Source: Bin55 sp963667455 (GTDB lineage Bacteria; Pseudomonadota; Gammaproteobacteria; Pseudomonadales; Azotimanducaceae). From it: a DNA stretch of 64,000 nt. Each line of letters opens with the position of its first letter. Positions within the stretch are counted from its first letter, which is position 1. Below are positions 34,282-43,254 of the stretch, piece after piece. Under the pieces are notes generated by a model. The model searched no databases. It was not told where the DNA came from and was given only the letters and a program-made list of their open reading frames with translations. A program made the translations under genes and the position numbers. The stretch lies in assembly GCA_963667455.2 (NCBI GenBank), contig CAXXFR010000029.1, positions 434,001 to 498,000 on the forward strand, read 5' to 3'.

Positions 34282-36169
34282 AGGCTACGGGAAGCATGTA
34301 CTCACCAAACGGTCCTGCCAGCTGTGGATCTGGCGTTGCCGTCCCAGCTGCAACGTCCGCCAATCGCGACAGAGCATCGCTGACTTGAGCAAGTTCGACG
34401 AGGTCAGGATGTTGCGAACACGCTGATTCGAAGACATCAGCTTGCAAACGCCAACCACGGATCCAACGAGACAGGTCACGACTCGACTTCACATCCTCGA
34501 TGCACTTGCGTACTTCTAGACTCTCCGGAGGTAATTGATCAACCACCTTGTTCAATGGCGACGTTCCGTTGTAGGGTCTGTTGTCCGGATCCACTGGATC
34601 TCCATGAGCTCGGTCCTCGACACCATCAGTCGTGAGCATGCGGGCATACCACTTGACCGGCTCCAGCATTTCAAACAACGGAACCAGCTCCGTGCACTCG
34701 TGGATAGGTGGATCGGAGTAGACGCTGGGCAAGTCGAGATGCGCCAACCGATTCAAACTGGCGTTTAGTCTGCGATAGAGATCGTCCGTTGACTTATCGT
34801 CTGGGGAACTCCATAGTCGCTCGGCGATTGCCGGTAGACGCGTCCAAATCCGTCGCAGTACTAGCTCGTCGGTAGCTAACTCAGACCACATGCACGCTTC
34901 GCCACCCAAGATCTCGCCCCCGGGTCGTGCCGGAAGATCGGGAAACTCCCCAAACTCCTGATGCCAGCGAAGACCATCCTTGACATGGTCGAAAACGGCA
35001 AGCTCGAGACAAGCCGCATCCTGCTTCTTCCACTCTTCCTCGCCCATCGTTGGCCAATATCCGTAGTGAACATGAGCCGGATAGTTCAAATCGAGATAGT
35101 AGGGAGACGACAAAAGAGTCTTGTGTCCAGCAGTCAATGCGCAATCGCGCACACGCATTCCGCGCCACGCCTGAACTACGACCGAAGGGTCGAGAGTCTC
35201 GTGCAATGCTTCGTCCCAAACAACGGTCGTTCTCTCCCGGGAGAGCAGGAAATCGACGACTTGGTTGGTGAAGAAGGCTTGGATGTCGCGTGCACTGTTG
35301 AGACCACGCTCGCGAGCCCAACCTTTTACTGAATCGGAGCGATCCCACCAAGCCGGATTCACTTCGTCGCCTCCGATGTGAAGGAAGCGATCAGGAAATG
35401 TCTCAATGACTTCCTGCAATATCGAAAATACGGACTGCATGGCTTCTGGGTTGGAAGGATCCAGACACGCTTCATGGACACCGTATCGCAACGTATCCGC
35501 TAAGTCGACTGACTCACATCCCCACTCAGGATGAGCAACCAACCAACTCGTTGTGTGTCCCGGTATGTCAATTTCAGGAACGACGCGAACTCCATGATCG
35601 CTGGCAAACTCGACCAGCGACTGCAACTCGGACTTCGTGTAGTGCTGTTCAGAGGCGAGATTAGGAAAGACATCGCTTCCGAACCGAAAAGCTTGGTCGT
35701 CAGTCAGATGCAAGTGCAACGCATTCAGCTTGAAGAGATGCATCAGTTGGACAATGGAACGCAACGTCGTCAGTTCCATGAAATGACGACTCACATCGAC
35801 TAGCAGTCCTCTCCACGGGTGCATAGGTTTGTCTTCGATGTTGCAGTCGGGCAATTCTCCAGCGGCGGAAAGCTGGGCGAGCGTGCTGCATCCGGCAATC
35901 GCACCCCATTCGGACTGAGACTTGAGTTGGATGAGTGAGTCTTCGATCCGCAATCGGTAGCTGCAATCATCGTCAAGAGAAGGAGCGGAGCCGAAATTCC
36001 CGTTTGCAATGGCGCAATTGAATCGGAAACCGCCCAATTGAAGTCTCTTGACGAGGCTACTTACTCGTTCGGAGTCACACCGCTCAAGTACGCACTTGCC
36101 TTTGCCGGCCTTTGTTCTGCGAAGCCTGTCTCGAAAGACTTCAACTTCAGGGAGAAGTGCGATTTGCAT
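34250..36169 (-). CDS. Family GH20 beta-N-acetylhexosaminidase
   Basis: A 639-residue glycoside hydrolase that removes terminal N-acetylglucosamine or N-acetylgalactosamine by substrate-assisted catalysis. The catalytic pair D268-E269 lies in FLHIGGDEVNPAWW. Further core motifs are PWRGLLVDVSRHFM, ALHLHLTDDQAFR and VVPEIDIPGHTTSW. No signal peptide is visible (start MQIALLPEVEVF), so a cytosolic enzyme acting on imported oligosaccharides is likely. The downstream NahK-like kinase overlaps its 3' end. Chitobiose or glycan-derived disaccharides are plausible substrates. Confidence 0.93.
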   Translation of the reverse strand: MQIALLPEVEVFRDRLRRTKAGKGKCVLERCDSERVSSLVKRLQLGGFRFNCAIANGNFGSAPSLDDDCSYRLRIEDSLIQLKSQSEWGAIAGCSTLAQLSAAGELPDCNIEDKPMHPWRGLLVDVSRHFMELTTLRSIVQLMHLFKLNALHLHLTDDQAFRFGSDVFPNLASEQHYTKSELQSLVEFASDHGVRVVPEIDIPGHTTSWLVAHPEWGCESVDLADTLRYGVHEACLDPSNPEAMQSVFSILQEVIETFPDRFLHIGGDEVNPAWWDRSDSVKGWARERGLNSARDIQAFFTNQVVDFLLSRERTTVVWDEALHETLDPSVVVQAWRGMRVRDCALTAGHKTLLSSPYYLDLNYPAHVHYGYWPTMGEEEWKKQDAACLELAVFDHVKDGLRWHQEFGEFPDLPARPGGEILGGEACMWSELATDELVLRRIWTRLPAIAERLWSSPDDKSTDDLYRRLNASLNRLAHLDLPSVYSDPPIHECTELVPLFEMLEPVKWYARMLTTDGVEDRAHGDPVDPDNRPYNGTSPLNKVVDQLPPESLEVRKCIEDVKSSRDLSRWIRGWRLQADVFESACSQHPDLVELAQVSDALSRLADVAAGTATPDPQLAGPFGEYMLPVAFAFGLENDSG

Positions 36170-36220
36170 CAGACTGGGAAACCGCCAACGCTATTGATCT
36201 TGTCGGTTAGCAACCGTGTG

Positions 36221-36721
36221 TCAATGGAAGTCAACCGTGTCGTCAGGAAAGGAAGTTACCTTTCGAGTCCAATCGATCAACTCGATTGCCGCAACAGCTG
36301 CTTCGAGTCCTTTGTTGTACTCATCGTCGCCAGATCTAGCCTTTGCTTGTTCAATATCTGAGACCGGAAGTATTTCGTTGATGATGGGCACGTTCGACAT
36401 TGCGGAAAGATTCATGAGCTGTTGTGCGCAAGCGTCAACGATCATTTCGAAGTGGTAGGTCTCGCCCTTAACGACAGCACTTAAACAAATGATCGCTTCG
36501 ATTTCTGTGTCGAGATCGATCAGCAACTGGGCTGCGTACGGAAACTCAAAGGTGCCCGGCAAGACGTGCGACTCAACGGTTGCGCCGCAATCGATTAGCA
36601 GCTGCTCGCACTTTGCGTGCATCGATCGCACGATGTCTGGATACCACTTCGACAGGAGTATGGCGACTCGCGCATTCAGCACAAGCGGCAAGTTTGAGGT
36701 GTTGACGGGAACCATCGCCAT
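36221..36721 (-). CDS. ribH: 6,7-dimethyl-8-ribityllumazine synthase
   Basis: A 166-residue riboflavin-pathway enzyme. It has the N-terminal RVAILLSKWYPDIVRSM, the GTFEFPYAAQ segment that binds the pyrimidine substrate, and CLSAVVKGETYHFEMI, which holds the catalytic histidine and phosphate site. The length is normal. It is not next to other rib genes, so it may be one of two lumazine synthases or a dispersed pathway gene. The ATG follows the GNAT gene stop by two bases. Confidence 0.92.
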   Translation of the reverse strand: MAMVPVNTSNLPLVLNARVAILLSKWYPDIVRSMHAKCEQLLIDCGATVESHVLPGTFEFPYAAQLLIDLDTEIEAIICLSAVVKGETYHFEMIVDACAQQLMNLSAMSNVPIINEILPVSDIEQAKARSGDDEYNKGLEAAVAAIELIDWTRKVTSFPDDTVDFH

Positions 36722-36723
36722 TG

Positions 36724-37119
36724 CTATTCCCTCACGAGTTGTAGACGATATTCGTTTGAGTCTGTGGCGAGAAACCCCAGACCCTCAAGATTCGGCTTCG
36801 GATTCTTGCACTTCACATGAACTACCCGACCCCCTTTCGATTCAATGAGTCCGATGGCATGCAAGAGCATCCATCTGCCGAGCCCCTCTCCGCGATAGTC
36901 TTTACGGACATCGAGTGCTGAAATCCAATAGTTGAAGGTGTCGATCAGTGCAATTTGGTATGCAGCGATGACTTGGTCATGGTGTTTGGCGATGCGGATC
37001 CAATCCAATTCCGAGTCTTGCTCAAAGCTTCGATTCAGCAACTGTATGGGACGCTCGTTCCAATGGGGTCGATAAATGGGATATCCGCGAGGGTGAGCTG
37101 GTCGAGTCTCATCGCTCAT
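36724..37119 (-). CDS. GNAT-family acetyltransferase
   Basis: A 131-residue protein with the acetyl-CoA-binding signature DVRKDYRGEGLGRWMLLHA (Q/R-x-x-G-x-G/A) near residues 70-90 and a C-terminal VVHVKCKNPKPNLEGLGFLA strand-helix typical of GNAT folds. The N-terminal third is short, so the substrate side is small. It lies two bases before ribH and may be co-transcribed with it. The substrate is unknown. Confidence 0.85.
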   Translation of the reverse strand: MSDETRPAHPRGYPIYRPHWNERPIQLLNRSFEQDSELDWIRIAKHHDQVIAAYQIALIDTFNYWISALDVRKDYRGEGLGRWMLLHAIGLIESKGGRVVHVKCKNPKPNLEGLGFLATDSNEYRLQLVRE

Positions 37120-37188
37120 CGAGCATCAGTCCGCGATGTGACCAATGGCACCGGGTAAGTCAACGCAATCCAACTATGCAAACACCAC

Positions 37189-39072
37189 CTACTGGGTAGC
37201 CCCACGCAAGTTTACTACTGAATCTCGTAGGTCTTCCGTGGATTTGCCTTCAGCTGTAATCGACTCCGCGACCTCGACTTCAATCTTCGAGAAGAGCTGC
37301 GCCGAACCCTTCCACAGACCCTTGCCAGCTCGGGTGAAATACGAACCCCACAACCCCCGGAGAGCAGTCGGTATCACGGGCACCGGATTCGACTCCAATA
37401 TCTTCAGAACGCCGCTTCGAAAGTCGGCGACTTCCCCGTCGGGTGTCAAGTTTCCTTCGGGAAAGATGCACAGCAGATCTCCGTCTTCCAGCGCTTCTTC
37501 GATCTGTACGAATGCGCTCTCATAAGCTTCTGCGTCTTCGGACTTGGGATTGATCGGAATTGTCTTGGCCGCCTTGAACAAGTACCTCAGTACCGGAGCG
37601 TCGTAAATGTCTTTTGCCATGATGAAGCGAATGGGGCGGCGAATGGACCCCAGCAGCACCAGTGCGTCGATGTAGCTGACGTGATTGCAGATGATTAAGG
37701 CAGCACCCCGCTCCGGAATGTGCTCCATCCCGATGTGTCGAATCCGGTACGCCAGATGGGACAGAATCCAGCACACGAATCGCAAAGTGAATTCCGGCAC
37801 CTGCACGAAGATGTAGATGCATACACAAATGTTGATCAGGACCATCAACAACAACAAAGTTGGAATGCTGAAATTGAGCACCGTCAGCCACACGATGGAA
37901 ATAGCAGCTCCCAGCACGATGCAAATCGAGTTGATGATGTTGTTTGCAGCAATGACTCTCGCTCTGCGGTCAATTGGAGTCCTTGCCTGAATGACCGTCT
38001 GCAGCGGCACGACATACAAGCCGAGGAAGAAACCAACGAAAGCCATGTCGATCAAAACTCGAAATGTCGAGGGCACACTGAGGAACTCGCTCAGAGTCCT
38101 CACTTCAGTAGCGGTGATCGCTTCGATGGCGAAATACAGATCGATGCCGAAAATGCTGACTCCGAACGCTCCAACGGGAACCAGCCCAATCTCGATCCGT
38201 CGACCGGACAGCCATTCACAGGTCAATGAGCCCAGTGCAATGGTTATGGTTACGATGCCCAGCAACACCGGAACGACGACCGAACTGCCAAGAAGGTGTT
38301 CCTCTGTCAGCTTGGCAAATTGAGCGATGTAGACCGAACCCAGAGTCCAGAACCACGAAACTCCCAGGATTGACTTGATCACTGCATCCTTTTCGGACGC
38401 AATGCGAATCAGCCCGATGGTCTCCTTGATTGGATTCCAGCCTGGTTTCCCCTTGTAGACCGATGGTGCTTGGGGAATGAACAACGATGAACAGAATCCT
38501 GCTACCGCAACGAGGATTACCAGGGCCGACAACCCAAGCGCAATGGTCGAGTGGTCTTCAATGCCGCCTATGATCCCGCCAACGATCGTACCGATGAGAA
38601 TGGCTACGAACGTTCCCATCCCGAGGATGGCGTTGCCTCCAATGAGTTCAGTCTCCTTCAGATGTTGTGGCAGGATCGAGAACTTGAGCGGACTGAAAAA
38701 CGATGACTGGGCCCCTAGCAGAAAGAGCACAACGAGTAGCAACCACACCTGTCGCGAGTACAGTGCGAGTGCAATCAAACAGGCGACGGCGACTTCGACC
38801 ATCTTGACGATGCGAATGAGTCGCGACTTCTCGTACTGGTCCGCGATCGTTCCCGCTGTTGCCGAGAACAGAAAGAACGGGACGATGAACAACGCCGCGG
38901 CAAGATTTACATAGAGGTTTTCGTTCTCGTCGGCGATCAAGTAGCCGAAGACGAAGATCACCGACAACGCAGCCTTGAACAGGTTGTCGTTGAATGCCAC
39001 CAATGACTGCGTGCAAAACAGGGGCAACAATCGCTTCTTGCCCAGCAAACCAAACTGCGAAGTCTCGCTCAT
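37189..39072 (-). CDS. LplT-like MFS transporter fused to PlsC-type acyltransferase
   Basis: A 627-residue fusion. The N-terminal 400 residues form a 10-12-helix major-facilitator module that begins LLPLFCTQSLVAFNDNLFKAA, the lysophospholipid-flippase-like start. The C-terminal 200 residues are an acyltransferase with the HxxxxD motif NHVSYIDALVLL and FPEGNLTPDGEVADF. It lacks the AMP-forming acyl-ligase domain of full LplT-Aas proteins. A role in lysophospholipid uptake and re-acylation at the inner membrane is likely. Confidence 0.9.
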   Translation of the reverse strand: MSETSQFGLLGKKRLLPLFCTQSLVAFNDNLFKAALSVIFVFGYLIADENENLYVNLAAALFIVPFFLFSATAGTIADQYEKSRLIRIVKMVEVAVACLIALALYSRQVWLLLVVLFLLGAQSSFFSPLKFSILPQHLKETELIGGNAILGMGTFVAILIGTIVGGIIGGIEDHSTIALGLSALVILVAVAGFCSSLFIPQAPSVYKGKPGWNPIKETIGLIRIASEKDAVIKSILGVSWFWTLGSVYIAQFAKLTEEHLLGSSVVVPVLLGIVTITIALGSLTCEWLSGRRIEIGLVPVGAFGVSIFGIDLYFAIEAITATEVRTLSEFLSVPSTFRVLIDMAFVGFFLGLYVVPLQTVIQARTPIDRRARVIAANNIINSICIVLGAAISIVWLTVLNFSIPTLLLLMVLINICVCIYIFVQVPEFTLRFVCWILSHLAYRIRHIGMEHIPERGAALIICNHVSYIDALVLLGSIRRPIRFIMAKDIYDAPVLRYLFKAAKTIPINPKSEDAEAYESAFVQIEEALEDGDLLCIFPEGNLTPDGEVADFRSGVLKILESNPVPVIPTALRGLWGSYFTRAGKGLWKGSAQLFSKIEVEVAESITAEGKSTEDLRDSVVNLRGATQ

Positions 39073-39202
39073 GTCAACTGTTCCAATGTTCTGAGACGAT
39101 GTTGCCGCTGATTAGAGAATGGTAATGTCAAGACTCAATCGACGGATACACTTGCCTGATGCGTACCAAGAATAACCAGCACCATTTTGACGGAACACCC
39201 CA

Positions 39203-39856
39203 ATGAAAACAACCAAATTGACTTCGATTGTTGTGATAGCTGCTTGTTTGCTGTCTGTTGGCACACTAACGGCGCAGGAGCAGGCAGGGGACGACACGGC
39301 TGCCAAACAGGCTAGTCAGACGCCTGGTATCAGCATCGAACGAGTTCGACAGAACTCCACTCGACTCTTCAACTTTCTCAATGTCCAAGAAGACACCGCT
39401 CTGACGATTGGCGAATTGACCATGCGAACTGGAGACACACGTCAGTTCGATCGACGGCGCGCCGCCGCGCTCCCCAGGGCTTTTCCGTTCGGCAACCCAA
39501 ACGATATCGATGAGTTTGAGGTCAGCGACACAGACGGGAACGGAACGCTTTCAAAAGAAGAATTCGATCAACGAGCAAGAAGTGTGCGAATGCACATGCT
39601 GCAGGCGGCATTCGACAAGATCGATGCCGATTCCGATGGCCGAGTCGAACTGGAGGAGTTCAATGCACGAGTCGACAAGCTTGCGAAATTGGACAAGAAC
39701 GGCGATGGCATGATCGGAAGAACCGAGGCAACCCGCGAAGAGTGGCGTGAGATGGCAAGAGTCCCAGGATTTGACCGTTCCAATCGACGACTATGGACCT
39801 CCGGAAACGAATCGACAAGTGAAGAAGCCGGATCAGAACAGTCTGAGGAACAGTAA
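39203..39856 (+). CDS. Exported EF-hand calcium-binding protein
   Basis: A 217-residue protein with a clear signal peptide (MKTTKLTSIVVIAACLLSVG, cleavage probably after LTA). At least three EF-hand loops are present: DTDGNGTLSKEEF, DADSDGRVELEEF and DKNGDGMIGRTEA. The tail is rich in glutamate and serine. It sits 24 bases upstream of an ECF sigma factor gene, a pairing that suggests a calcium- or metal-responsive exported partner. EF-hand binding of Ca2+ is expected but not shown. Confidence 0.85.
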   Translation: MKTTKLTSIVVIAACLLSVGTLTAQEQAGDDTAAKQASQTPGISIERVRQNSTRLFNFLNVQEDTALTIGELTMRTGDTRQFDRRRAAALPRAFPFGNPNDIDEFEVSDTDGNGTLSKEEFDQRARSVRMHMLQAAFDKIDADSDGRVELEEFNARVDKLAKLDKNGDGMIGRTEATREEWREMARVPGFDRSNRRLWTSGNESTSEEAGSEQSEEQ

Positions 39857-39880
39857 CTCTGATCGAGTCGGCTCTATTCG

Positions 39881-40423
39881 GTGAACGACAGCGAATCCGA
39901 TGCGGCTCTGATGCTTCGAGTACAGCAACAAGACACTCATGCCTTCGAGCGGCTGATGCAGCGACACTCTCAGCCGCTCCACTCGTTCGCCTATCGCCAC
40001 TGCCAGAATGCTGACGATGCTCGGGAGATCGTTCAAGATGCGTTTCTTCGGGTGTGGTCTCGTTCGGGAACTTGGAAGGCGAACAAAGTGAAATTCACAA
40101 CATGGATTTACCAAATTACGAGGAATCTCTGTATCGATCGCTTTCGTAAACAGAGTGCTCAATTCGACGACGAAGTGGAACTTGAGTCGCTTCACGACCC
40201 TTCGCAGGAAGTCGACAAGGAAACGATCCTTGCGGTACGACAGGCTGTGCAGAAGCTACCGGAACGACAACGGACCGCGCTCATCTTGTGCCAGCTACAA
40301 GGTTGGTCCCAGTCTGAAGTTGCGAGTCTTCTGCAAATCTCTGTGGAGGCCACCGAATCGCTACTCGCACGTGCAAGGAGAACACTGCGCACCAGATTGA
40401 GTGTCGCTGAAACCACAAACTAG
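39881..40423 (+). CDS. ECF-type RNA polymerase sigma factor
   Basis: A 180-residue group IV sigma factor. Region 2 runs from about 12 to 85, with ADDAREIVQDAFLRVWSRSG and TWIYQITRNLCIDRFRK. Region 4 runs from 115 to 170, with LPERQRTALILCQLQGWS and the helix-turn-helix SQSEVASLLQISVEATESL. It starts with GTG at 39881. The next gene encodes a membrane-spanning protein, a plausible anti-sigma factor, and further on is a metal-sensor-like protein, so it probably controls an envelope or metal response. Confidence 0.93.
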   Translation: MNDSESDAALMLRVQQQDTHAFERLMQRHSQPLHSFAYRHCQNADDAREIVQDAFLRVWSRSGTWKANKVKFTTWIYQITRNLCIDRFRKQSAQFDDEVELESLHDPSQEVDKETILAVRQAVQKLPERQRTALILCQLQGWSQSEVASLLQISVEATESLLARARRTLRTRLSVAETTN

Positions 40424-40430
40424 TAACACG

Positions 40431-40844
40431 ATGAACATTGAAATACTTGAGACCTTCTTGGATCGCTACGGAACGGACCCATCACATTGGCCCAACTCCG
40501 ATGAACGAGATCGCGTAGACCAGCTTCTTGCAGAATCCGCTACAGCTCAAGGGGTGCTCGAGCAAAACCAACGACTCCATCGCACACTCGATGCGGCGAT
40601 GACTACACCAGTTGCGCATGGAATTCCTGCACTAGTCTTGGATGCAATTTCCCAAGACAGCAAGAGTTGGTGGACGAGTACGTTAGCCAATTGGCTGTGG
40701 AAACCCGCGTTGGTTGCTCTGCCGTTGACCACGGGCTTCCTCGCTGGGAACTTTGGTACGGACCCGTCCATGCAGGTTGAGGACGACCTCGCCTTTGATC
40801 AGTTCGTCGATCACAGCGACCTGGTGGTAATGTCGGATGAATAA
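40431..40844 (+). CDS. Putative anti-sigma or membrane-anchored regulator
   Basis: About 137 residues. An acidic N-terminal cytoplasmic-looking part (MNIEILETFLDRYG and a DERDRVDQLLAES helix) leads to one hydrophobic segment (KPALVALPLTTGFLAGNFG) and an acidic outer tail. Gene position, eight bases after the ECF sigma gene, and a one-helix topology suggest an anti-sigma factor. No zinc-binding HxxxCxxC motif is present, so this is inferred from context only. Confidence 0.6.
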   Translation: MNIEILETFLDRYGTDPSHWPNSDERDRVDQLLAESATAQGVLEQNQRLHRTLDAAMTTPVAHGIPALVLDAISQDSKSWWTSTLANWLWKPALVALPLTTGFLAGNFGTDPSMQVEDDLAFDQFVDHSDLVVMSDE

Positions 40845-41331
40845 GCAACGAGTCCTAATCGTCGCACTGGTTGTGGCGGTGTTCCTCAACCTTCTGTTGG
40901 CCGGCTACATCATTGGTCGCGAATCGCCCGCTGTAGCGCCCACACCGTTAGTCGATCCCAGCTTTGGATTTCCCCGGTTGCTAAGGGTCCTCCCCGCGGA
41001 ACGAGTCGACGAGTTGATGTCTCATATTCGAGATCATCGCGCAAGAATGAGAACTGACTACCGGCATGTTGTCCGAGCCCAGAGAGCGATGTTCGGAGCC
41101 ATCGTTTCCGACCCTTTCGACATGGACGAACTTCGAGCCGCATCCGCGGAATATGCGGACATCATGAACCGAACCCGCAGGGCGAATGATCGACTGTTCC
41201 TTGCGCTGGTGCAACAGCTGACTCCTGAAGAACGGCAGTTGATCGTCGACTCTGCTCGAAGTGAGTGGCGGCGTGTCGAACGCAGTGAGCGCTCTCGACC
41301 CGAGGAACGCAATCGCGAGACTTCGGAGTGA
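40837..41331 (+). CDS. Periplasmic metal-sensor-like (heavy-metal resistance) protein
   Basis: A 164-residue protein with one N-terminal membrane anchor (VLIVALVVAVFLNLLLAGYI) and a long helical periplasmic domain with many arginines (SHIRDHRARMRTDYRHVVR, MNRTRRANDRLFLALVQQL and LTPEERQLIVDSA). It resembles the CnrX/ZraP-like heavy-metal sensor fold. It overlaps the preceding gene by eight bases. A role as a co-sensor in the adjacent ECF sigma system is suggested by order, not proven. Confidence 0.75.
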   Translation: MNKQRVLIVALVVAVFLNLLLAGYIIGRESPAVAPTPLVDPSFGFPRLLRVLPAERVDELMSHIRDHRARMRTDYRHVVRAQRAMFGAIVSDPFDMDELRAASAEYADIMNRTRRANDRLFLALVQQLTPEERQLIVDSARSEWRRVERSERSRPEERNRETSE

Positions 41332-41944
41332 GGGGAATACCAAACTGAAAGAACTCCGTGAATTCGTTGGATTGACCCTACAGTCCTACCCAACGCTGTG
41401 GAGCGAGTACGACCCCAACTGGCGCTCTCCGTGCGAAATTGGTGATCCCGTTGAGCACAACGGATCCACAGCAGTCCCGTGGCGACCATTGGAACGACAC
41501 GACGTCGATGACTTTTCCGGTCTCGAACGTGCGTTCAAGACTGAGATACACGAATCAATCAAGTCGTACTACGGGTCGTATTGGTCGGGATGCTTGGAGG
41601 CCGAAGCATCCGAAGGTCACGTGAGTTTGATTCTGCTGTGGAATCCAGATGATCGAGATCGTCTTATGGAGAATCTGATCGGACACGCGATGGCTCAACA
41701 ACGCAGTCGATCAACGCTTAGCATCTTCTTCGCCTGCACGGTACCTGAATCCGAACTGTTCTTGGCTGTCAACAATTCCACGGGCGAGGTTCAGTTGGAG
41801 CGACCTGGTTACAAGCCAATACGAACTGTGGCTCCGAGCTTAGGGGCTTTTCTCTCGGAACTGAGTCCTGCACCGCCCTACATGCATCCCGAACGCAAGA
41901 ACCTCGAAGGCTTGTTCAGGCAGCGCTCTCCTGTTTCTCAGTGA
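41261..41944 (+). CDS. syd: SecY-interacting protein Syd
   Basis: About 180-227 residues depending on the start. The body matches Syd: EFVGLTLQSYPTLWSEYDP, RPLERHDVDDFSGLERAF, GHVSLILLWNPDD and MENLIGHAMAQQRSRSTLS. Syd is a cytoplasmic-face protein thought to monitor the SecY translocon. The start is uncertain: a GTG at 41261 overlaps the preceding gene by 71 bases, and the GTGs at 41273 and 41285 or a later CTG or TTG are equally possible. Its 3' end overlaps the convergent permease by 29 bases. Confidence 0.85.
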   Translation: MSGGVSNAVSALDPRNAIARLRSEGNTKLKELREFVGLTLQSYPTLWSEYDPNWRSPCEIGDPVEHNGSTAVPWRPLERHDVDDFSGLERAFKTEIHESIKSYYGSYWSGCLEAEASEGHVSLILLWNPDDRDRLMENLIGHAMAQQRSRSTLSIFFACTVPESELFLAVNNSTGEVQLERPGYKPIRTVAPSLGAFLSELSPAPPYMHPERKNLEGLFRQRSPVSQ

Positions 41945-43232
41945 GCCGTTCCATATCCTGCTGCTGTTTACCGGGTACGAAGTAGACAGTTGCCCAAGCA
42001 GCTAGGAACAGCAAGCCGGACATGATCAGGAATCCATAGTGTAGATCGATGCGATCAACAATCGCTGCGTAGGCAAAGCCGCCAATTGATCGGCTCAAGT
42101 TCGCAAGCGACATGTAGACAGAGAACTGCGTGGCTGCGATACGGGTCCAGCAAATCGTCATGAAGATTGCAATCGTGGCGACGAAGATGAACTGACCCAC
42201 TATAGACGCGGCAATGTACAGCACCATGAGCTCCTGCACGCCAAAGTCGAAATTGACGATCCCTACCCAAGCCACAAGTCTGAGAGCAGCTCCAACAAGC
42301 AAGACAATGATCAATAGGCGCTTGACGCCAAATTTGTCGATGAACGGACCAACGAGCAGTCCAACAAGCGCTGCAACTAAGCCAACGGCGCCCGCAAACG
42401 ACGTATATACCGGCGTCGAGATGCTAAGAACTTCCGCCGCATACTTGGGGTAAAGTGCAACGGCAATACCGTCATTTACCCGGTTCAAGAACTCCATGAG
42501 TATCAGAATCAAACTCATCGGAAGAAAGAAAACGCGCAACAAGTCCTTGATAATGCTGAAGATGCTCGCTTCAGAGCGATGTTCAACCTCTGCAGGTTGT
42601 CCCTGAGTCCACGGGAGTCGTTTCTCGCCAGGTCTTTCGCGCACCAGTATCGCGATGAGCCAAACTATTCCGATGACTAGTGCTGCGACGGCAGCTGCTA
42701 CTCCAACGTTGGCCTGAACGAGAAGAAGGCCGCTGAGAGCACCAAAGCTTGATGCACCTAGAGCTTGCCCGCATGCCATGAACGCGTTGGCTCGTCCGCG
42801 TTCGTTTTCCTTCAGCATGTCGATTGCCATACCATCCGTTGCGACATCTTGTGAAGCGGAGAAGACGTTGCAACCAAATCCGAATATGGTTAGCACCAAA
42901 ATCGAAGGATCCCCTGGCAAACTGAACAGCGACAGCACGACGAGCGAGAGAGCGAGACCGGTCTGGGTGCCAATTACCCACGGACGTCGAAATCCCATGG
43001 GGAGAAACGTGAAGCGATCCATTAGCGGCCCTACCACCAACTTGAATGCCCATGGCAACGCGATAATCGAGGTGTACGTGGCAACCTGACCGCCCGTTGC
43101 GCCAGCATTAGCGAAGTAAATTGGTAGAGCTACCGAGAACAAGCCAATGGGGACACCCTGTACGAAATAGAACGCAGTAAAGGTGCCAAACCGCAACCAC
43201 TGATGTCTGCTAAGCGTTAGATCCATTGCCAC
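41916..43232 (-). CDS. AmpG-like major-facilitator permease
   Basis: A 438-residue transporter with about 12 membrane helices, beginning LRFGTFTAFYFVQGVPIGLF. The motif SASQDVATDGMAIDMLKENERGR is characteristic of the AmpG/PAT group, which imports muropeptides or other acetylated compounds. The length is close to short AmpG proteins. It is followed upstream by ogt and overlaps syd at its 3' end on the opposite strand. The substrate is uncertain. Confidence 0.85.
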   Translation of the reverse strand: MAMDLTLSRHQWLRFGTFTAFYFVQGVPIGLFSVALPIYFANAGATGGQVATYTSIIALPWAFKLVVGPLMDRFTFLPMGFRRPWVIGTQTGLALSLVVLSLFSLPGDPSILVLTIFGFGCNVFSASQDVATDGMAIDMLKENERGRANAFMACGQALGASSFGALSGLLLVQANVGVAAAVAALVIGIVWLIAILVRERPGEKRLPWTQGQPAEVEHRSEASIFSIIKDLLRVFFLPMSLILILMEFLNRVNDGIAVALYPKYAAEVLSISTPVYTSFAGAVGLVAALVGLLVGPFIDKFGVKRLLIIVLLVGAALRLVAWVGIVNFDFGVQELMVLYIAASIVGQFIFVATIAIFMTICWTRIAATQFSVYMSLANLSRSIGGFAYAAIVDRIDLHYGFLIMSGLLFLAAWATVYFVPGKQQQDMERLTEKQESAA

Positions 43233-43254
43233 GGTCCTTGTCGATAGCGGCGCA

